This document shows positions 15,592-24,313 of a stretch of 64,000 nucleotides of DNA, in pieces. The translations under genes and the position numbers were made by a program. Source of the stretch: Candidatus Peregrinibacteria bacterium CG11_big_fil_rev_8_21_14_0_20_49_14 (GTDB taxonomy: Bacteria > Patescibacteriota > Gracilibacteria > Peribacterales > Peribacteraceae). The notes beneath the pieces are model-generated. The model had not been told where the DNA came from and did no database searches. It saw only the letters and a list, made by a program, of their open reading frames with translations. Location: assembly GCA_002787035.1 (NCBI GenBank), contig PCVP01000010.1, positions 62,001 to 126,000 of the forward strand, read 5' to 3'. Numbering within the stretch: position 1 is the first letter of the stretch; every line of letters starts with the position of its first letter.

Positions 15592-16596
15592 ATGACGAAC
15601 CAACAATCCATTCTCCCTTTCTTGGCATGCCCCGAAACAGGCGGACCACTGGTGCAGGAAGGTAATGAACTGAAAAATGAATACGGCACGGCGTACAAGA
15701 TAGAAGGTGGCATTCCTCGTCTTCTTACTCCCAGTAAAACCGAGGAGGAAGAAAAAGTACGACAGAAGATGCAGGCGTTTTACGAAACTGTTACTTTCCC
15801 CGGGTACGATGGCATAGACAGCCCGAGTGTCCTTATGGATAAAGCGAAGAAGAGCGGTTTTGGCAGATGGCTGGATGAAGCAATTTCTCCCATGGCAACG
15901 GTAATGGAGGTGGGGTGCGGCACAGGACAAATGACAAACTTCCTCGGGCTCGTAAGTACCCGCAAGCTCATAGGAGTGGACCAAAGTATTCCGTCGCTCA
16001 CACTCGGAGAGAAATTTCGCAGTCAATTTGAATTGAAGAACGTGTCGTTTGTGCAGGGCAATATTTTTGCTCTGCCCGTAAAACCAAACTCCGTCGATGT
16101 ACTCATTTGCTCGGGAGTGCTGCACCACACACCGGACCCCTACGGCGGATACAAGGAACTGCTGAAACGTGTGAAGCCGGGCGGGTACATTGTAATTGGG
16201 CTGTATAACACGTACGCACGTATTCCGCTGGGAATGCGTAAATGTGTGTTTCGTTGTACGGGGAACGTCTTTAGAAAACTAGACGCCCACATGCGCAGAA
16301 AAGACGTGGACCAAAGCAAAAAGGAGATCTGGTTTGCCGACCAGTACAGAAACCCTCATGAAAGCTGGCACAGCGTGGATGAAACGCTGAAGTGGTTCGA
16401 TGACACAGGAGTGGAGTTTGTGAGCGGCGTACCGGACATCGGCGGCATGGCAAAAAGCGAAACACCGCAGGTGCAGAAACTGTTTGCTGCGCATCCTCGC
16501 GGTACCCCTGCACAGCACATCGCCAAGCAGCTGGGGTGGATGTTTACCATAGGAAGAGAAGGAGGACTGTTTGTGCTGACTGGGAGGAAGAAGTAA
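15592..16596 (+). CDS. Class I SAM-dependent methyltransferase with N-terminal Trm112-like segment
   Basis: A 334-aa protein. Residues 1-45 (FLACPETGGPLVQEGNELKN, YKIEGGIPRLL) resemble the Trm112-like domain often fused to methyltransferases. The catalytic domain has motif I VMEVGCGTGQMTNFLG, GVDQS, and motif IV/post-motifs VDVLICSGVLHHTPDP and VKPGGYIVIGLYNTYARI. Its promoter is strong and separate from the carbamoyltransferase operon. The substrate is unknown; a sugar or lipid-linked intermediate is plausible from the neighbourhood. Confidence 0.88.
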   Translation: MTNQQSILPFLACPETGGPLVQEGNELKNEYGTAYKIEGGIPRLLTPSKTEEEEKVRQKMQAFYETVTFPGYDGIDSPSVLMDKAKKSGFGRWLDEAISPMATVMEVGCGTGQMTNFLGLVSTRKLIGVDQSIPSLTLGEKFRSQFELKNVSFVQGNIFALPVKPNSVDVLICSGVLHHTPDPYGGYKELLKRVKPGGYIVIGLYNTYARIPLGMRKCVFRCTGNVFRKLDAHMRRKDVDQSKKEIWFADQYRNPHESWHSVDETLKWFDDTGVEFVSGVPDIGGMAKSETPQVQKLFAAHPRGTPAQHIAKQLGWMFTIGREGGLFVLTGRKK

Positions 16597-16636
16597 TCAC
16601 GTCGCCCTTTTGTGGCAGTATCACTTCTATTCTCAT

Positions 16637-16659
16637 GGCACTTTTTTAGAAAAAGTGCC
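16637..16659. repeat. 23-nt palindromic hairpin, copy 2 of 4
   Basis: Same inverted halves (GGCACTTTTT.../...AAAAAGTGCC) as the copy at 12242, 40 nt after the methyltransferase stop, followed by the second 83-nt repeat. Confidence 0.7.
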
Positions 16660-16667
16660 CAAAAATC

Positions 16668-16750
16668 GGCCAAAAAAGAACTCGCGTTCGCGGCACAAAA
16701 GAAGTTAGAGCGGTCGCAGTGCCGCTTCGCTCAAACATGCATTTTTGGCC
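16668..16750. repeat. 83-nt palindromic intergenic repeat, copy 2
   Basis: Matches the unit at 12314-12396 over its full length, with GGCCAAAAA and TTTTTGGCC ends. The stretch 16803-16876 that follows resembles the left half of the divergent structured repeat at 12451 (CACCTGTCT, then CATGGTGAGGTGCTC and CCTTCGAGGCTC), so this block holds a truncated copy too. Confidence 0.75.
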
Positions 16751-16896
16751 AAGAAAGGGCTAAAGATTTAAGGAGAGAGACATTAATTGTCATACTAAAT
16801 GAAACCGTTGTTTCACCTGTCTAAAAGTACTCCCCTGCGTCATGGTGAGGTGCTCTACTGATCCTTCGAGGCTCTTGACCACAATTTAAAAAAGCC

Positions 16897-17092
16897 TGTC
16901 AGCCGCACCTGTCTGAGCGAGGGGGCTACCGTTAGGCGCAACTTATATGCGAGAGCATGCCAGGTGGCCCGGTGTACTATGAACACTCACTCGCCAGCCT
17001 GGTTGCTCGAGCCGGTGGTATGATAACCCTGTCTCGCCCCGAGCGAGTTTGCGGCTGACAAAGTTTTTGGGCACTTTTTCTAAAAAAGTGCC
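16897..17092. repeat. Structured RNA-like repeat with terminal hairpin, copy B
   Basis: TGTCAGCCGCA (16897-16907) pairs perfectly with 17050-17060. Inside: ATGC-GAGA-GCAT (16947-16958) with a GNRA tetraloop, and CCAGG-TGGC (16960-16968) pairing with GCCA-G-CCTGG (16993-17002). The 23-nt hairpin (copy 3, 17070-17092) follows directly. About 85-90% identical to 27045-27242, with the CCAGG/CCTGG helix changed to CCGGG/CCCGG there. A shared tail runs to about 17130. No protein-like frame. Confidence 0.65.
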
Positions 17093-17260
17093 GTAGGAAA
17101 AAATCAGATCATTCTGCGGTCTTTCATGTCAAAAAAATACCGCAAGAAAAGAAGTTCAGGCAGACAAAAGAAAGAAGGAACTAACATCACATGATTATGT
17201 CTCTGAAAAATACCGCAAGAAGAAGACAGCAAACACGAAGATACGATAGGATACCCCTAC

Positions 17261-18259
17261 ATGAAGCCCAAAAGCGCCGCTATCAACCTCAGTCTCCTCG
17301 CAGCAACCGCCTTCTTCTTCTTCGGAGGAATAGAAGTGATACTGCGCGTGACGGGTCTGCAAACGGTAAAGCCCAATCCCCCGAAGATTTACCAGACCAG
17401 TGACTACACGGATATAAGTTACGAGCTGCGTCCCAACATTCGAAAGAAGGCGTACCGCAATACGGTAACAACGAACAGTCTGGGATTTCGCAGTCCGGAA
17501 ATTAATGCATCGAAAGATACTGTGCTGATTCTGGGAGATTCCATCGCATTCGGATACGGCGTAGCAGACCACGAAACACTGGGGGCGCAGCTGCAGACGC
17601 TGCTGCCGCAGTACAACTTCTTAAACACGGGTACGCCGGGGTATCACCTGGGTATGGAAACCGCGCTCTACAAAGAGAAGTTGAAGGACATTCCGCACTC
17701 GGCACTCATGCTCGTGTTCCACTACAACGATTTCGAAATGCAAACCGGCTGGCTGGATGACCTTGGCATCATTCGCTCTCCGAATTTCGTGCCGACGGCA
17801 ACGGAGTGCAGTCCCATTACAGAAGGGCTGCTGGGGCTGCTACCGGGCAAATGCTGGCTGGATACCCACAGTGCGTTCTACAAAGCGGTGAAGAAACTGG
17901 TGAATATGCGCTTTGCGGGCGAAATGCTGGAAGAAGCACGCGAAGGAGACGTGACAATGGCCGAGAGTCACAGCATTTCAAACGAGCAGATGCGCATGTA
18001 CCTTCGTCAACTGGACTCTCTGCTGCGCATACTCCCCGCAGACATGCCAAAAACATTCGTAATCTGGCCCGACCGATACCTGCACGAAAAGAGCAGACCC
18101 GTACTGAAGGCAGCGGTCGAAAAACGCGGATTTACCGTCGTGGATTTGTACGACATATTCTCAAACAAAGTGGAAGTACTCGGGTGGGATACCGTGCATC
18201 CGAGTGCGCGCGCAGTGAAACAGGCTGCGGAAGTGGTGGCGGAGAAAATAGCACTATAG
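17261..18259 (+). CDS. Membrane-anchored SGNH/GDSL-type hydrolase
   Basis: A 332-aa protein with an N-terminal signal anchor (LSLLAATAFFFFGGIEVIL). The SGNH block I is TVLILGDSIAFGYGV (Ser nucleophile), and the C-terminal block V is DTVHPSARA (Asp-x-x-His). Such enzymes deacetylate or hydrolyse surface glycans and lipids, which fits the glycan region that starts here. TAGGAT (17247-17252) ends 8 nt before the ATG. The last 6 nt overlap the convergent methyltransferase gene. Whether it is an esterase or an acyltransferase partner is open. Confidence 0.82.
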   Translation: MKPKSAAINLSLLAATAFFFFGGIEVILRVTGLQTVKPNPPKIYQTSDYTDISYELRPNIRKKAYRNTVTTNSLGFRSPEINASKDTVLILGDSIAFGYGVADHETLGAQLQTLLPQYNFLNTGTPGYHLGMETALYKEKLKDIPHSALMLVFHYNDFEMQTGWLDDLGIIRSPNFVPTATECSPITEGLLGLLPGKCWLDTHSAFYKAVKKLVNMRFAGEMLEEAREGDVTMAESHSISNEQMRMYLRQLDSLLRILPADMPKTFVIWPDRYLHEKSRPVLKAAVEKRGFTVVDLYDIFSNKVEVLGWDTVHPSARAVKQAAEVVAEKIAL

Positions 18260-19087
18260 GTTCATCCACGGTCGGTCGTCTGTGGCAACGTTGCTCGGTC
18301 GCGGGCGAGGTTGAAAATCTTTGTCGCCTCTCGTAAGAATGGCGAACACACTCACACCGTGCATAAAACCGTGTGTGCGTGTGCCGCGCAGCACGTTGCG
18401 CATACGAGGAAGTTCGCTCGCAAAAATGCCATACAGCAATGTGTTTATGAGTGCGGGAGGTACGGAGAGATCCGTATCGTGTGCGCCCAGTGCCTTACCC
18501 CGCCAGCGACTGATTGCCCGTGCAACGCGCACGAGAGGATACAAGCGAGCATTGCAGTACGTTGCCAAGCGCTCCTCCACCGGGAGATCCACCCACAGAA
18601 GTCGCAGACGCTCGATGGTGTAGCGACGGTAGTGTTCGAATCCTCTGTCGTGTACACCCCAAAGCGCAGGGTCTGCGGGTGCCATAAGAACGAGATGCGC
18701 ACCCGGCTTCATGGCGGCGAGCAGAGAGGACGTGAAAAGAAAATCATCTTCTATGTGTTCCAGCACATCCATGAGCAGCACAACATCCGCCTCTTTCATT
18801 TGTGCGGGTATGTCCTCGGGTGCGTACCCGCACACAAACTCCGCTTCGGGAAAACGTGCCTTGGCACTCGCTATGGCTTCGGGAATGGGATCTATACCCA
18901 ACACACGGTAGTGCGGGCTTAAAGCCGCCGTGTTGCCCCCTGTGCCACAACCGACATCCAGCACCGGCGTGGCGTTTCCTTCGGGCACAAGCTCTCGCAG
19001 AAGGGCGCGCAGCATGTGCACGCGCGCACGAAACCACCAGTGATGACTCTCTGTTTCTTCGTGTGCCTGAAATTGCGGAAGTTGCAT
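18254..19087 (-). CDS. Class I SAM-dependent methyltransferase
   Basis: A 277-aa enzyme with HHWWFRARVHML before the SAM fold, motif I VLDVGCGTGGNTAAL, GIDPI, DVVLLMDVLEHIEDD and LKPGAHLVLMAP-like MKPGAHLVLMAPADPALWG. The HWWFxxR pattern and the DVLEHxxDD motif are typical for methyltransferases in surface-polysaccharide clusters. C-terminal helices (ALINTLLYGIFASEL) may touch the membrane. The next minus-strand gene upstream is 648 nt away, across a structured intergenic region. Confidence 0.88.
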   Translation of the reverse strand: MQLPQFQAHEETESHHWWFRARVHMLRALLRELVPEGNATPVLDVGCGTGGNTAALSPHYRVLGIDPIPEAIASAKARFPEAEFVCGYAPEDIPAQMKEADVVLLMDVLEHIEDDFLFTSSLLAAMKPGAHLVLMAPADPALWGVHDRGFEHYRRYTIERLRLLWVDLPVEERLATYCNARLYPLVRVARAISRWRGKALGAHDTDLSVPPALINTLLYGIFASELPRMRNVLRGTRTHGFMHGVSVFAILTRGDKDFQPRPRPSNVATDDRPWMNL

Positions 19088-19340
19088 ACCTGCAGAGTAA
19101 CGGAAAAAACCACCTGGAGCACAAGCAGGTGGCGTGTTCTTTCGTGTGCCGGAGTCCTATGGACTTCTTGGCACTCTCGTCGCTTTTGTTCCGGAAGTCC
19201 GTGCGGAAGCGATGTGCTCGAAAGAGTGCAAAATGTTTAGTACTGTGGATACTGCCTTCTAACCCGGGAGGCCCTGGGGGAAAACAGACATGGAAAACCT
19301 TTCAAAATGAGGAATGAAGAATGTCATAGCGCGTGGGTGT

Positions 19341-19650
19341 GCCGGTCTCCTTACGGTGACCGGCAACGATGAAGTGAATTCATCTGGTTCACCTTTCTCG
19401 TGATGGCCCACTATCCAGCGGGCCGACCTTGCTTGCTACAGCTGGTTCTTCTGATCGACGATTTGCCGATCGCTTCTTCGTGCCGCAACCTTCGTTGCGC
19501 TCTTCTTTGCGCGGTTGTGACCGTTGAACTTCATTTGGCCCGTGAGGGCGAAGATGAATTCCGTCAAAGCATTACTCCTTCTGGAGTGTCGAATTGAAAT
19601 CGACTGTTGGTTGTCCCGAAGGTCAGTGCCGTACTAAAGCACCGACCAAC
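19341..19650. ncRNA. Candidate structured RNA in a 647-nt intergenic region
   Basis: No protein-like frame is visible in 19088-19734. Between 19341 and 19650 hairpins follow each other: GCCGGTC/GACCGGC (19341-19364), GATGAA/TTCATC (19368-19384), GGCCC/GGGCC (19405-19424), GATCG/CGATC (19453-19471), GCAAC-CTTC-GTTGC (19485-19498), CGGT-TGTG-ACCG (19512-19523), GCCC-GTGA-GGGC (19538-19549), ACTCC-TTCT-GGAGT (19574-19587), GTCGA/TCGAC (19588-19604) and GTTGGT/ACCAAC (19606-19650). GAATTCATC (19376-19384) can also pair at long range with GATGAATTC (19553-19561). Not tmRNA, RNase P or SRP RNA by their usual motifs. Strand undetermined. Confidence 0.35.
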
Positions 19651-19734
19651 TATCCGGTGATCCGAAAGAACTGCGCAGAGTGTAAGTATAAGAAACCTGA
19701 GAATCAAAAAACTTTTTTCAGTTTTCTTGTCGCA

Positions 19735-20508
19735 CTACCGCACACGCAACGCATCGGGGTCTGTGATTCGAAATCCGCATAATGCGCGCAAACGAATACC
19801 TTGCATAACACCAATAACCCACACGTACTTCACTCCTCTCTTAAGGAGCACTCGTATGTTCGGTGCGGTTTTGGAAACCCCCGCACGACGCTTCTCGCAC
19901 ACGTAGGGAATCTCGATGTATGAATGCTTCAGTAAAATAGCTCGAAACATCATATCTATGAAATACTCTCCGTAGTCACCTTTCAGACGAATCTGCGAAA
20001 ATACACTTCTGCGCACAGCTATGAATCCGCTCGTGTAGTCGTGAAATCCGAAATGCAAAAACACACGAAGAATCACATTGAGAACACTGCTGAGTAAAAT
20101 TGCGATTTGAGACTCTCCTTCTCCGTGTTCTTTTTGGCTGCCGCCGCGCACAAACCTCGAACCGACCGCAATGTCGTACCCTTCTTCCACCTTGGAAAGC
20201 AGTTGCGGTATGACCGCAGGAGGCATGGAAAAGTCGCAATCCATCCATACAACAATGTCCCCCTTCGCAAGCTCTATTCCTCTCCAAATACTTTTACGCA
20301 GCCCGCGGTCCGTCGTACGTGTTTCAAGCCGCAAACCGGGAACACGACCGGAGTCTATAAGCTGCTGAGTCAGACGAGATGTGCCATCCGGTGAGTTGTC
20401 GTCCACCACGAGTATTTCGTGCGGATGCGAAACAGCCTCGTGTATGGCAACAATGAGATCGACTATATTCCCGGCCTCGTTGTACGTCGGAAGAATAACG
20501 GAAATCAT
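19735..20508 (-). CDS. Family 2 glycosyltransferase, polyprenol-phosphate mannose synthase-like
   Basis: A 257-aa GT-A enzyme. MISVILPTYNEAGNI is the standard N-terminus, followed by ILVVDDNSPDGT, GDIVVWMDCDFSMPP (DxD-type metal site), GSRFVRGG and RRAGVSKTAP (the KxxxGxSK-like end typical of dolichol/polyprenol phosphate mannose synthases). These make lipid-linked sugar donors for membrane glycosyltransferases, several of which are encoded nearby. The start was placed at MISV because the 24 upstream codons are not family-like. Confidence 0.88.
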   Translation of the reverse strand: MISVILPTYNEAGNIVDLIVAIHEAVSHPHEILVVDDNSPDGTSRLTQQLIDSGRVPGLRLETRTTDRGLRKSIWRGIELAKGDIVVWMDCDFSMPPAVIPQLLSKVEEGYDIAVGSRFVRGGSQKEHGEGESQIAILLSSVLNVILRVFLHFGFHDYTSGFIAVRRSVFSQIRLKGDYGEYFIDMMFRAILLKHSYIEIPYVCEKRRAGVSKTAPNIRVLLKRGVKYVWVIGVMQGIRLRALCGFRITDPDALRVR

Positions 20509-20616
20509 ACAATAGTCAGCGGAAGAGAAGCTGCATCCAAGCCTGTCCCGAGTAAGTGAGCGTCGCAGATGCGAACGCACCGAAGGATCGGAAGAATAAC
20601 GGAAACCAAACCGATA

Positions 20617-21720
20617 CTATGCGGAGACAACTTCGTGGAAGACATCGCACACATAGTCTAGCTGCTCTTGCGTAAGTGCAAGACCCGAAGGCAAATAAAA
20701 GCCGGTTGCAGCCACTTCCGCACTCACGGGACAATGCGCAGGGCCGAAGTCTTGGGCGATAGGCTGACTTGAGAGCGGTATGAAGAAATCTCGCGTATCC
20801 ACTCCGCGTTCACGCAAGCGAGCCGTAAGGTCATCGCGAGAAATACCAAGCTCATCCGTCACACGTACGCCGTACATCCAGTACACGTTTGTGGAATACG
20901 CTTTGGTGACCGGCAGTACTATTCCCTGTATGTCCGAAAGTTGCTTCGTGTACTGCTCTCCCATCCACTGCTTGTGTCCAAGAAGTGTAGTTACACTCTC
21001 CAGCTGGCCGAGTCCGAGTGCCGCCTGCATGTTGGTAAGGCGGTAGTTGTAGCCCACTTCCTCGTGCCAAAAACGTTTGCCAGGCGCATGTGCAAGATTG
21101 CGCAGCAGTCTGAGTTCATCGGCTATCAGGTCGTCATCCGTACACACCATGCCACCCTCACCCGTAGTGATGATTTTGTTCCCGTAGAAGCTGAACGCAG
21201 ATACCGTGCCGAGACTCCCGCACTTTCTCCCTTTATACTCCGCACCGTGCACTTCCGCGGCATCTTCTATGACGAGAAGATTTCTCTTCTGCGCTATCTC
21301 GAGAATGGGGTCCATGTCGCAACTGTGTCCGTAAATATGTACGGGCATAATTGCCACCGTCTTCTCGGTGATTGCGGCTTCTATGAGCGCAGGATCCATG
21401 CAGTAGGTTTCGGGGTCTATATCCACAAAAACAGGTATCGCTCCCGCATACAGCACCGCATTCATGCACGACACTATCGTGAAGTCGGGCAGGATTACTT
21501 CGTCTCCTTTTCCTATGCCGAGAGCCACAAGCGACAGGTGCAACGCGGTGGTGCCGCTGGTAACGGTAACCGCATGATTCACTCCTATGAACCGGGCGAA
21601 AGACTCTTCGAATTTGTCTATGTACGGCCCCGCACTCGACACCCACCCCGTTTCCAGCGCATCGGCGACGTACGCTTTTGCAGCCTTGGTAATCACCGGT
21701 TCGTTCACAGGGACGTTCAT
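20617..21720 (-). CDS. DegT/DnrJ/EryC1/StrS aminotransferase, perosamine-synthase-like
   Basis: PLP-dependent sugar aminotransferase of 367 aa. MNVPVNEPVIT is the usual start; TSGTTALHLSLVALGIG, DEVILPDFTIV, VIEDAAEVHGAEYKG and the PLP-lysine segment SFYGNKIITTGEGGM are visible. The NKxITTGEGGM wording is characteristic of GDP-perosamine synthases and close relatives acting on 4-keto-6-deoxy sugars. The rmlA/rmlB pair in the window could supply a dTDP-4-keto-6-deoxy sugar instead of a GDP sugar, so the nucleotide carrier is open. The ATG overlaps the stop of the upstream cupin gene (ATGA). Confidence 0.88.
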   Translation of the reverse strand: MNVPVNEPVITKAAKAYVADALETGWVSSAGPYIDKFEESFARFIGVNHAVTVTSGTTALHLSLVALGIGKGDEVILPDFTIVSCMNAVLYAGAIPVFVDIDPETYCMDPALIEAAITEKTVAIMPVHIYGHSCDMDPILEIAQKRNLLVIEDAAEVHGAEYKGRKCGSLGTVSAFSFYGNKIITTGEGGMVCTDDDLIADELRLLRNLAHAPGKRFWHEEVGYNYRLTNMQAALGLGQLESVTTLLGHKQWMGEQYTKQLSDIQGIVLPVTKAYSTNVYWMYGVRVTDELGISRDDLTARLRERGVDTRDFFIPLSSQPIAQDFGPAHCPVSAEVAATGFYLPSGLALTQEQLDYVCDVFHEVVSA

Positions 21721-22130
21721 AATTTCGGTTGGAAAATTTTGGCACCGCTGTCTCCGAGAAACGGCCCCTGTTTCACTTCTATCATTCTCGTATCTTCGAG
21801 CATGGTGAGCTTGTGTCCTCCGCGGAGGAACAATAGAAAGTCTCCTGCGGAGAGTTCTGCCGAACCGAGTTCCGTCCACTGTTCATCCAACACCGCTACC
21901 TGCACGCGTCCGGAAGCTATGTACAGAAATTCCGAAACGGTTCGTACTTCGGTGGGTCTCTCAGGATGCTGATGCGGCTGCACCTCGTACCCTGCGGGGC
22001 GCTCCAGCACGCCGACCTGAAACGCATCTTCATCTTTCGTAAAAAACTTGGCACCGCCCGACGAAATTTCTTTGCGGAAGAAGAGTGCGTATGTCGTGCC
22101 ATCTTTTGTAATGCTTATGACCTCGGCCAT
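21717..22130 (-). CDS. Cupin-fold protein of the sugar-modification type
   Basis: A 137-aa protein with the cupin motif 1 region AGYEVQPHQHPERPTEVR and motif 2 region SAGDFLLFLRGGHKLTML. The two His residues and the Glu could bind a metal. Similar small cupins in polysaccharide clusters include sugar isomerases and WxcM-like proteins. It is translationally coupled to the perosamine-type aminotransferase, suggesting it acts on the same sugar. TACTGT (22143-22138) ends 7 nt before the ATG, implying a leaderless transcript. Confidence 0.7.
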   Translation of the reverse strand: MAEVISITKDGTTYALFFRKEISSGGAKFFTKDEDAFQVGVLERPAGYEVQPHQHPERPTEVRTVSEFLYIASGRVQVAVLDEQWTELGSAELSAGDFLLFLRGGHKLTMLEDTRMIEVKQGPFLGDSGAKIFQPKL

Positions 22131-22133
22131 GGC

Positions 22134-23294
22134 TCAAACAGTAACAGAATCCAAGATGCGCCGCATGCGGTTCTGCCAGCTGTACCACTGCGCCAACTCT
22201 TTCCTTTTCTGTGTACGCACCTCTCCCTTTTCGGCCAATGCGGCGATAATGCCGTCTGCGAGAGACGCCGAGTCGCCGGGGGTACAAAATACAACAGACT
22301 CCTCGTCTACGGCATCGTGCACAGGAGGAATATCCGCACAGACTATCGGGCTGCCCGCAGCCAAGTATTCAAAGAGTTTCAGCGGAGAAGTGTCGCGTTG
22401 GAAATACGGATGATCGGATTTCGGCGCGGGATACACAAACGCAGAGCATGCACGAAGAGCGGATGGAACCTCCGCTGCGGGTATGCGCTCTATGAACCGT
22501 ATTTCCGCCCCGGTAAGCCCCTTGCCGTACGCTAGTTTGCGGTAACGCTTCGTCCAAGAAGGAGGTCCGCCCACCACCCATCCAAATACCTTCTCGCCAC
22601 GTTTCTTCAGAAGTAGCAGAGCATCTATAACCTCCGGAATTCCCTTCTCTATGGTGTTGCGTGTTACCAAGGAGCCGACGTATCCGAGTACTGCCCTGTC
22701 TTTGGGAAGTTCCCACTTCGATCTCATTTCATCTTTGGTGGGAAGGTTCTCGAAACGGCGAATATCCACACCGTCTCCTTCCACGATAATTTTATGTTCA
22801 TCCACTCCCCACTCCGTAAGCTCGTTACGCATGGGAGTGGTAAGGCACACTACCCGTTTCGTTGCATTGCAATCCGCCATAAAGCGTTTCCTTCTGTATC
22901 GTGGCAAATCGTGCAACTCCAACACCACAGGTGCTTTTGCTTTTACGAGCGCATGCAATAAAACGGGAGAGCGAACATACACGAGATCCGGCGAGTTTTC
23001 TTTCAGAAATTTAGTAAGACTGCGTCCGTAAAAGAACATGGTAATACGAAACCACAGTATGCCGGGAACCCACGGATGTGCGGTGGGGTCGAAGTGGTGC
23101 AAGTACCGCACCGAAAAACTCTCCGGTAAACCGTAAAAACTGGCGGCACTGTCGTGTACATTGTTCCGTACTACGGGACACAGGAGTTCCACATCGTGTC
23201 CCAGACTGCTACAGGCATCGCATACTTCTGCAATTTGTTTCCCGTATGCTTTCTCCGTAGGGAACCGAGCGTGACAAACGTACGTGATGCGCAT
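22134..23294 (-). CDS. Family 4 glycosyltransferase
   Basis: A 386-aa GT-B enzyme. The N-terminal domain starts MRITYVCHARFPTEKAYGKQI with the cofactor-free Rossmann pattern, and the C-terminal domain carries AVLGYVGSLVTRNTIEKGIPEVIDAL, a KxxxG donor loop region, and RDTSPLKLFEYLAAGSPIVCAD (the EX7E-type element). It probably builds the surface glycan. Three bases separate it from the cupin start. The first 54 codons of the longer frame were left out because the family start is MRIT. Confidence 0.85.
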   Translation of the reverse strand: MRITYVCHARFPTEKAYGKQIAEVCDACSSLGHDVELLCPVVRNNVHDSAASFYGLPESFSVRYLHHFDPTAHPWVPGILWFRITMFFYGRSLTKFLKENSPDLVYVRSPVLLHALVKAKAPVVLELHDLPRYRRKRFMADCNATKRVVCLTTPMRNELTEWGVDEHKIIVEGDGVDIRRFENLPTKDEMRSKWELPKDRAVLGYVGSLVTRNTIEKGIPEVIDALLLLKKRGEKVFGWVVGGPPSWTKRYRKLAYGKGLTGAEIRFIERIPAAEVPSALRACSAFVYPAPKSDHPYFQRDTSPLKLFEYLAAGSPIVCADIPPVHDAVDEESVVFCTPGDSASLADGIIAALAEKGEVRTQKRKELAQWYSWQNRMRRILDSVTV

Positions 23295-23341
23295 GGAATA
23301 GAAGCCTACAATTGCTGTACTCTCCCGTCCATCGGTCCACG

Positions 23342-24313
23342 ATGAAAAACACTGTAATCGCATTCGGCTACCACAACCAAGAGGCTCCGCGCCATTGGAG
23401 CATAAAGCGCAAGCTGGAGGAGAAAGGAGGCGAAATGATTGAATGCCACACCGCAAAGAAGGGGTTTCTTGGAAAATATGCGGATTTAACGCGGAAGTAC
23501 TTCAAACACCGCAAAGAGGCGGGCACGGTGCTGGTGACGTTTCCGGGGCACTACATTGTCCCGCTGGCATGGCTGCTTACCCGCTTCCCACGCAAGCGAC
23601 TCGTATTCGATGCATTTATTTCTCTGAGTGACACTCTGGTGGATGATCGCGGTAAGGTTTCTTGGTTTCACCCGTACGCGTGGTTTCTGTACGCCGTGGA
23701 TTTTCTGACATGTCACGCCGCGGATGAAGTACTCATAGATACCGAAGCACACAGACAATTCTTCTTGAAACGATTCTCTCTGAAAGAGTCCAAAGTACGA
23801 GTGGTGTATTTGGAAGCCCGCACGGATATGTTCTTTCCGAAAGAAACGCCCAAACCCGAGAACAGATTTGAAGTGCTCTTCTACGGCACATACATTCCGC
23901 TGCAGGGAATAGAACACATCATAGGTGCGGCAGCCATATTGGAACCCATACATCCTCACATTCATTTCACACTCATAGGTTCGGGCCAAACATACAAGGA
24001 AATTCGTGCGCTGACAGACCACAAATGCGTTGCAAACGTGCGGTTTGTGGATCGCGTTCCGTTTCAAGATCTCCCCGACCGCATACGAAGTGCGCACTTA
24101 AATCTCGGGATTTTCGGAACAAGCGCGAAAGCAGGCAGAGTTATTCCGCATAAAGTATACGACGCCATGGCCTGTGGCATGCATGTGCTCACGGCAGATA
24201 CGCCCGCCATTCATGAAAAATTCGACGGACACGAACGCATGCACCTGTGCAAAGCGGGAGACCCCGCATCGCTGGCGGATGCCGTAGCAACTCTCTCCAC
24301 CAAAATCTCATGA
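23342..24313 (+). CDS. Glycosyltransferase (GT4-like)
   Basis: A 323-aa protein starting MKNTVIAFGYHNQEAPRHWSIKRKLEEKG. The C-terminal half shows FEVLFYGTYIPLQGIEHIIGAA, FTLIGSGQTYKEIRAL, VRFVDRVPFQDLPDRI and a KVYDAMACGMHVLTAD segment, the pattern of GT4 donor domains. Divergent from the preceding minus-strand glycosyltransferase with a 47-nt gap. Overlaps the next gene by 4 nt (ATGA). Confidence 0.82.
   Translation: MKNTVIAFGYHNQEAPRHWSIKRKLEEKGGEMIECHTAKKGFLGKYADLTRKYFKHRKEAGTVLVTFPGHYIVPLAWLLTRFPRKRLVFDAFISLSDTLVDDRGKVSWFHPYAWFLYAVDFLTCHAADEVLIDTEAHRQFFLKRFSLKESKVRVVYLEARTDMFFPKETPKPENRFEVLFYGTYIPLQGIEHIIGAAAILEPIHPHIHFTLIGSGQTYKEIRALTDHKCVANVRFVDRVPFQDLPDRIRSAHLNLGIFGTSAKAGRVIPHKVYDAMACGMHVLTADTPAIHEKFDGHERMHLCKAGDPASLADAVATLSTKIS

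Noticed and set aside
17126-17194. 22-codon basic ORF before the SGNH hydrolase gene
   Set aside because: The start codon is not kept in the homologous repeat tail at 27292 (ATC instead of ATG), and no ribosome-binding or -10 signal decides for it.
19400-19782. Two overlapping plus-strand ORFs of 62-65 codons in the structured intergenic region
   Set aside because: No family resemblance, composition follows the hairpins, and the second runs into the antisense of the glycosyltransferase gene.
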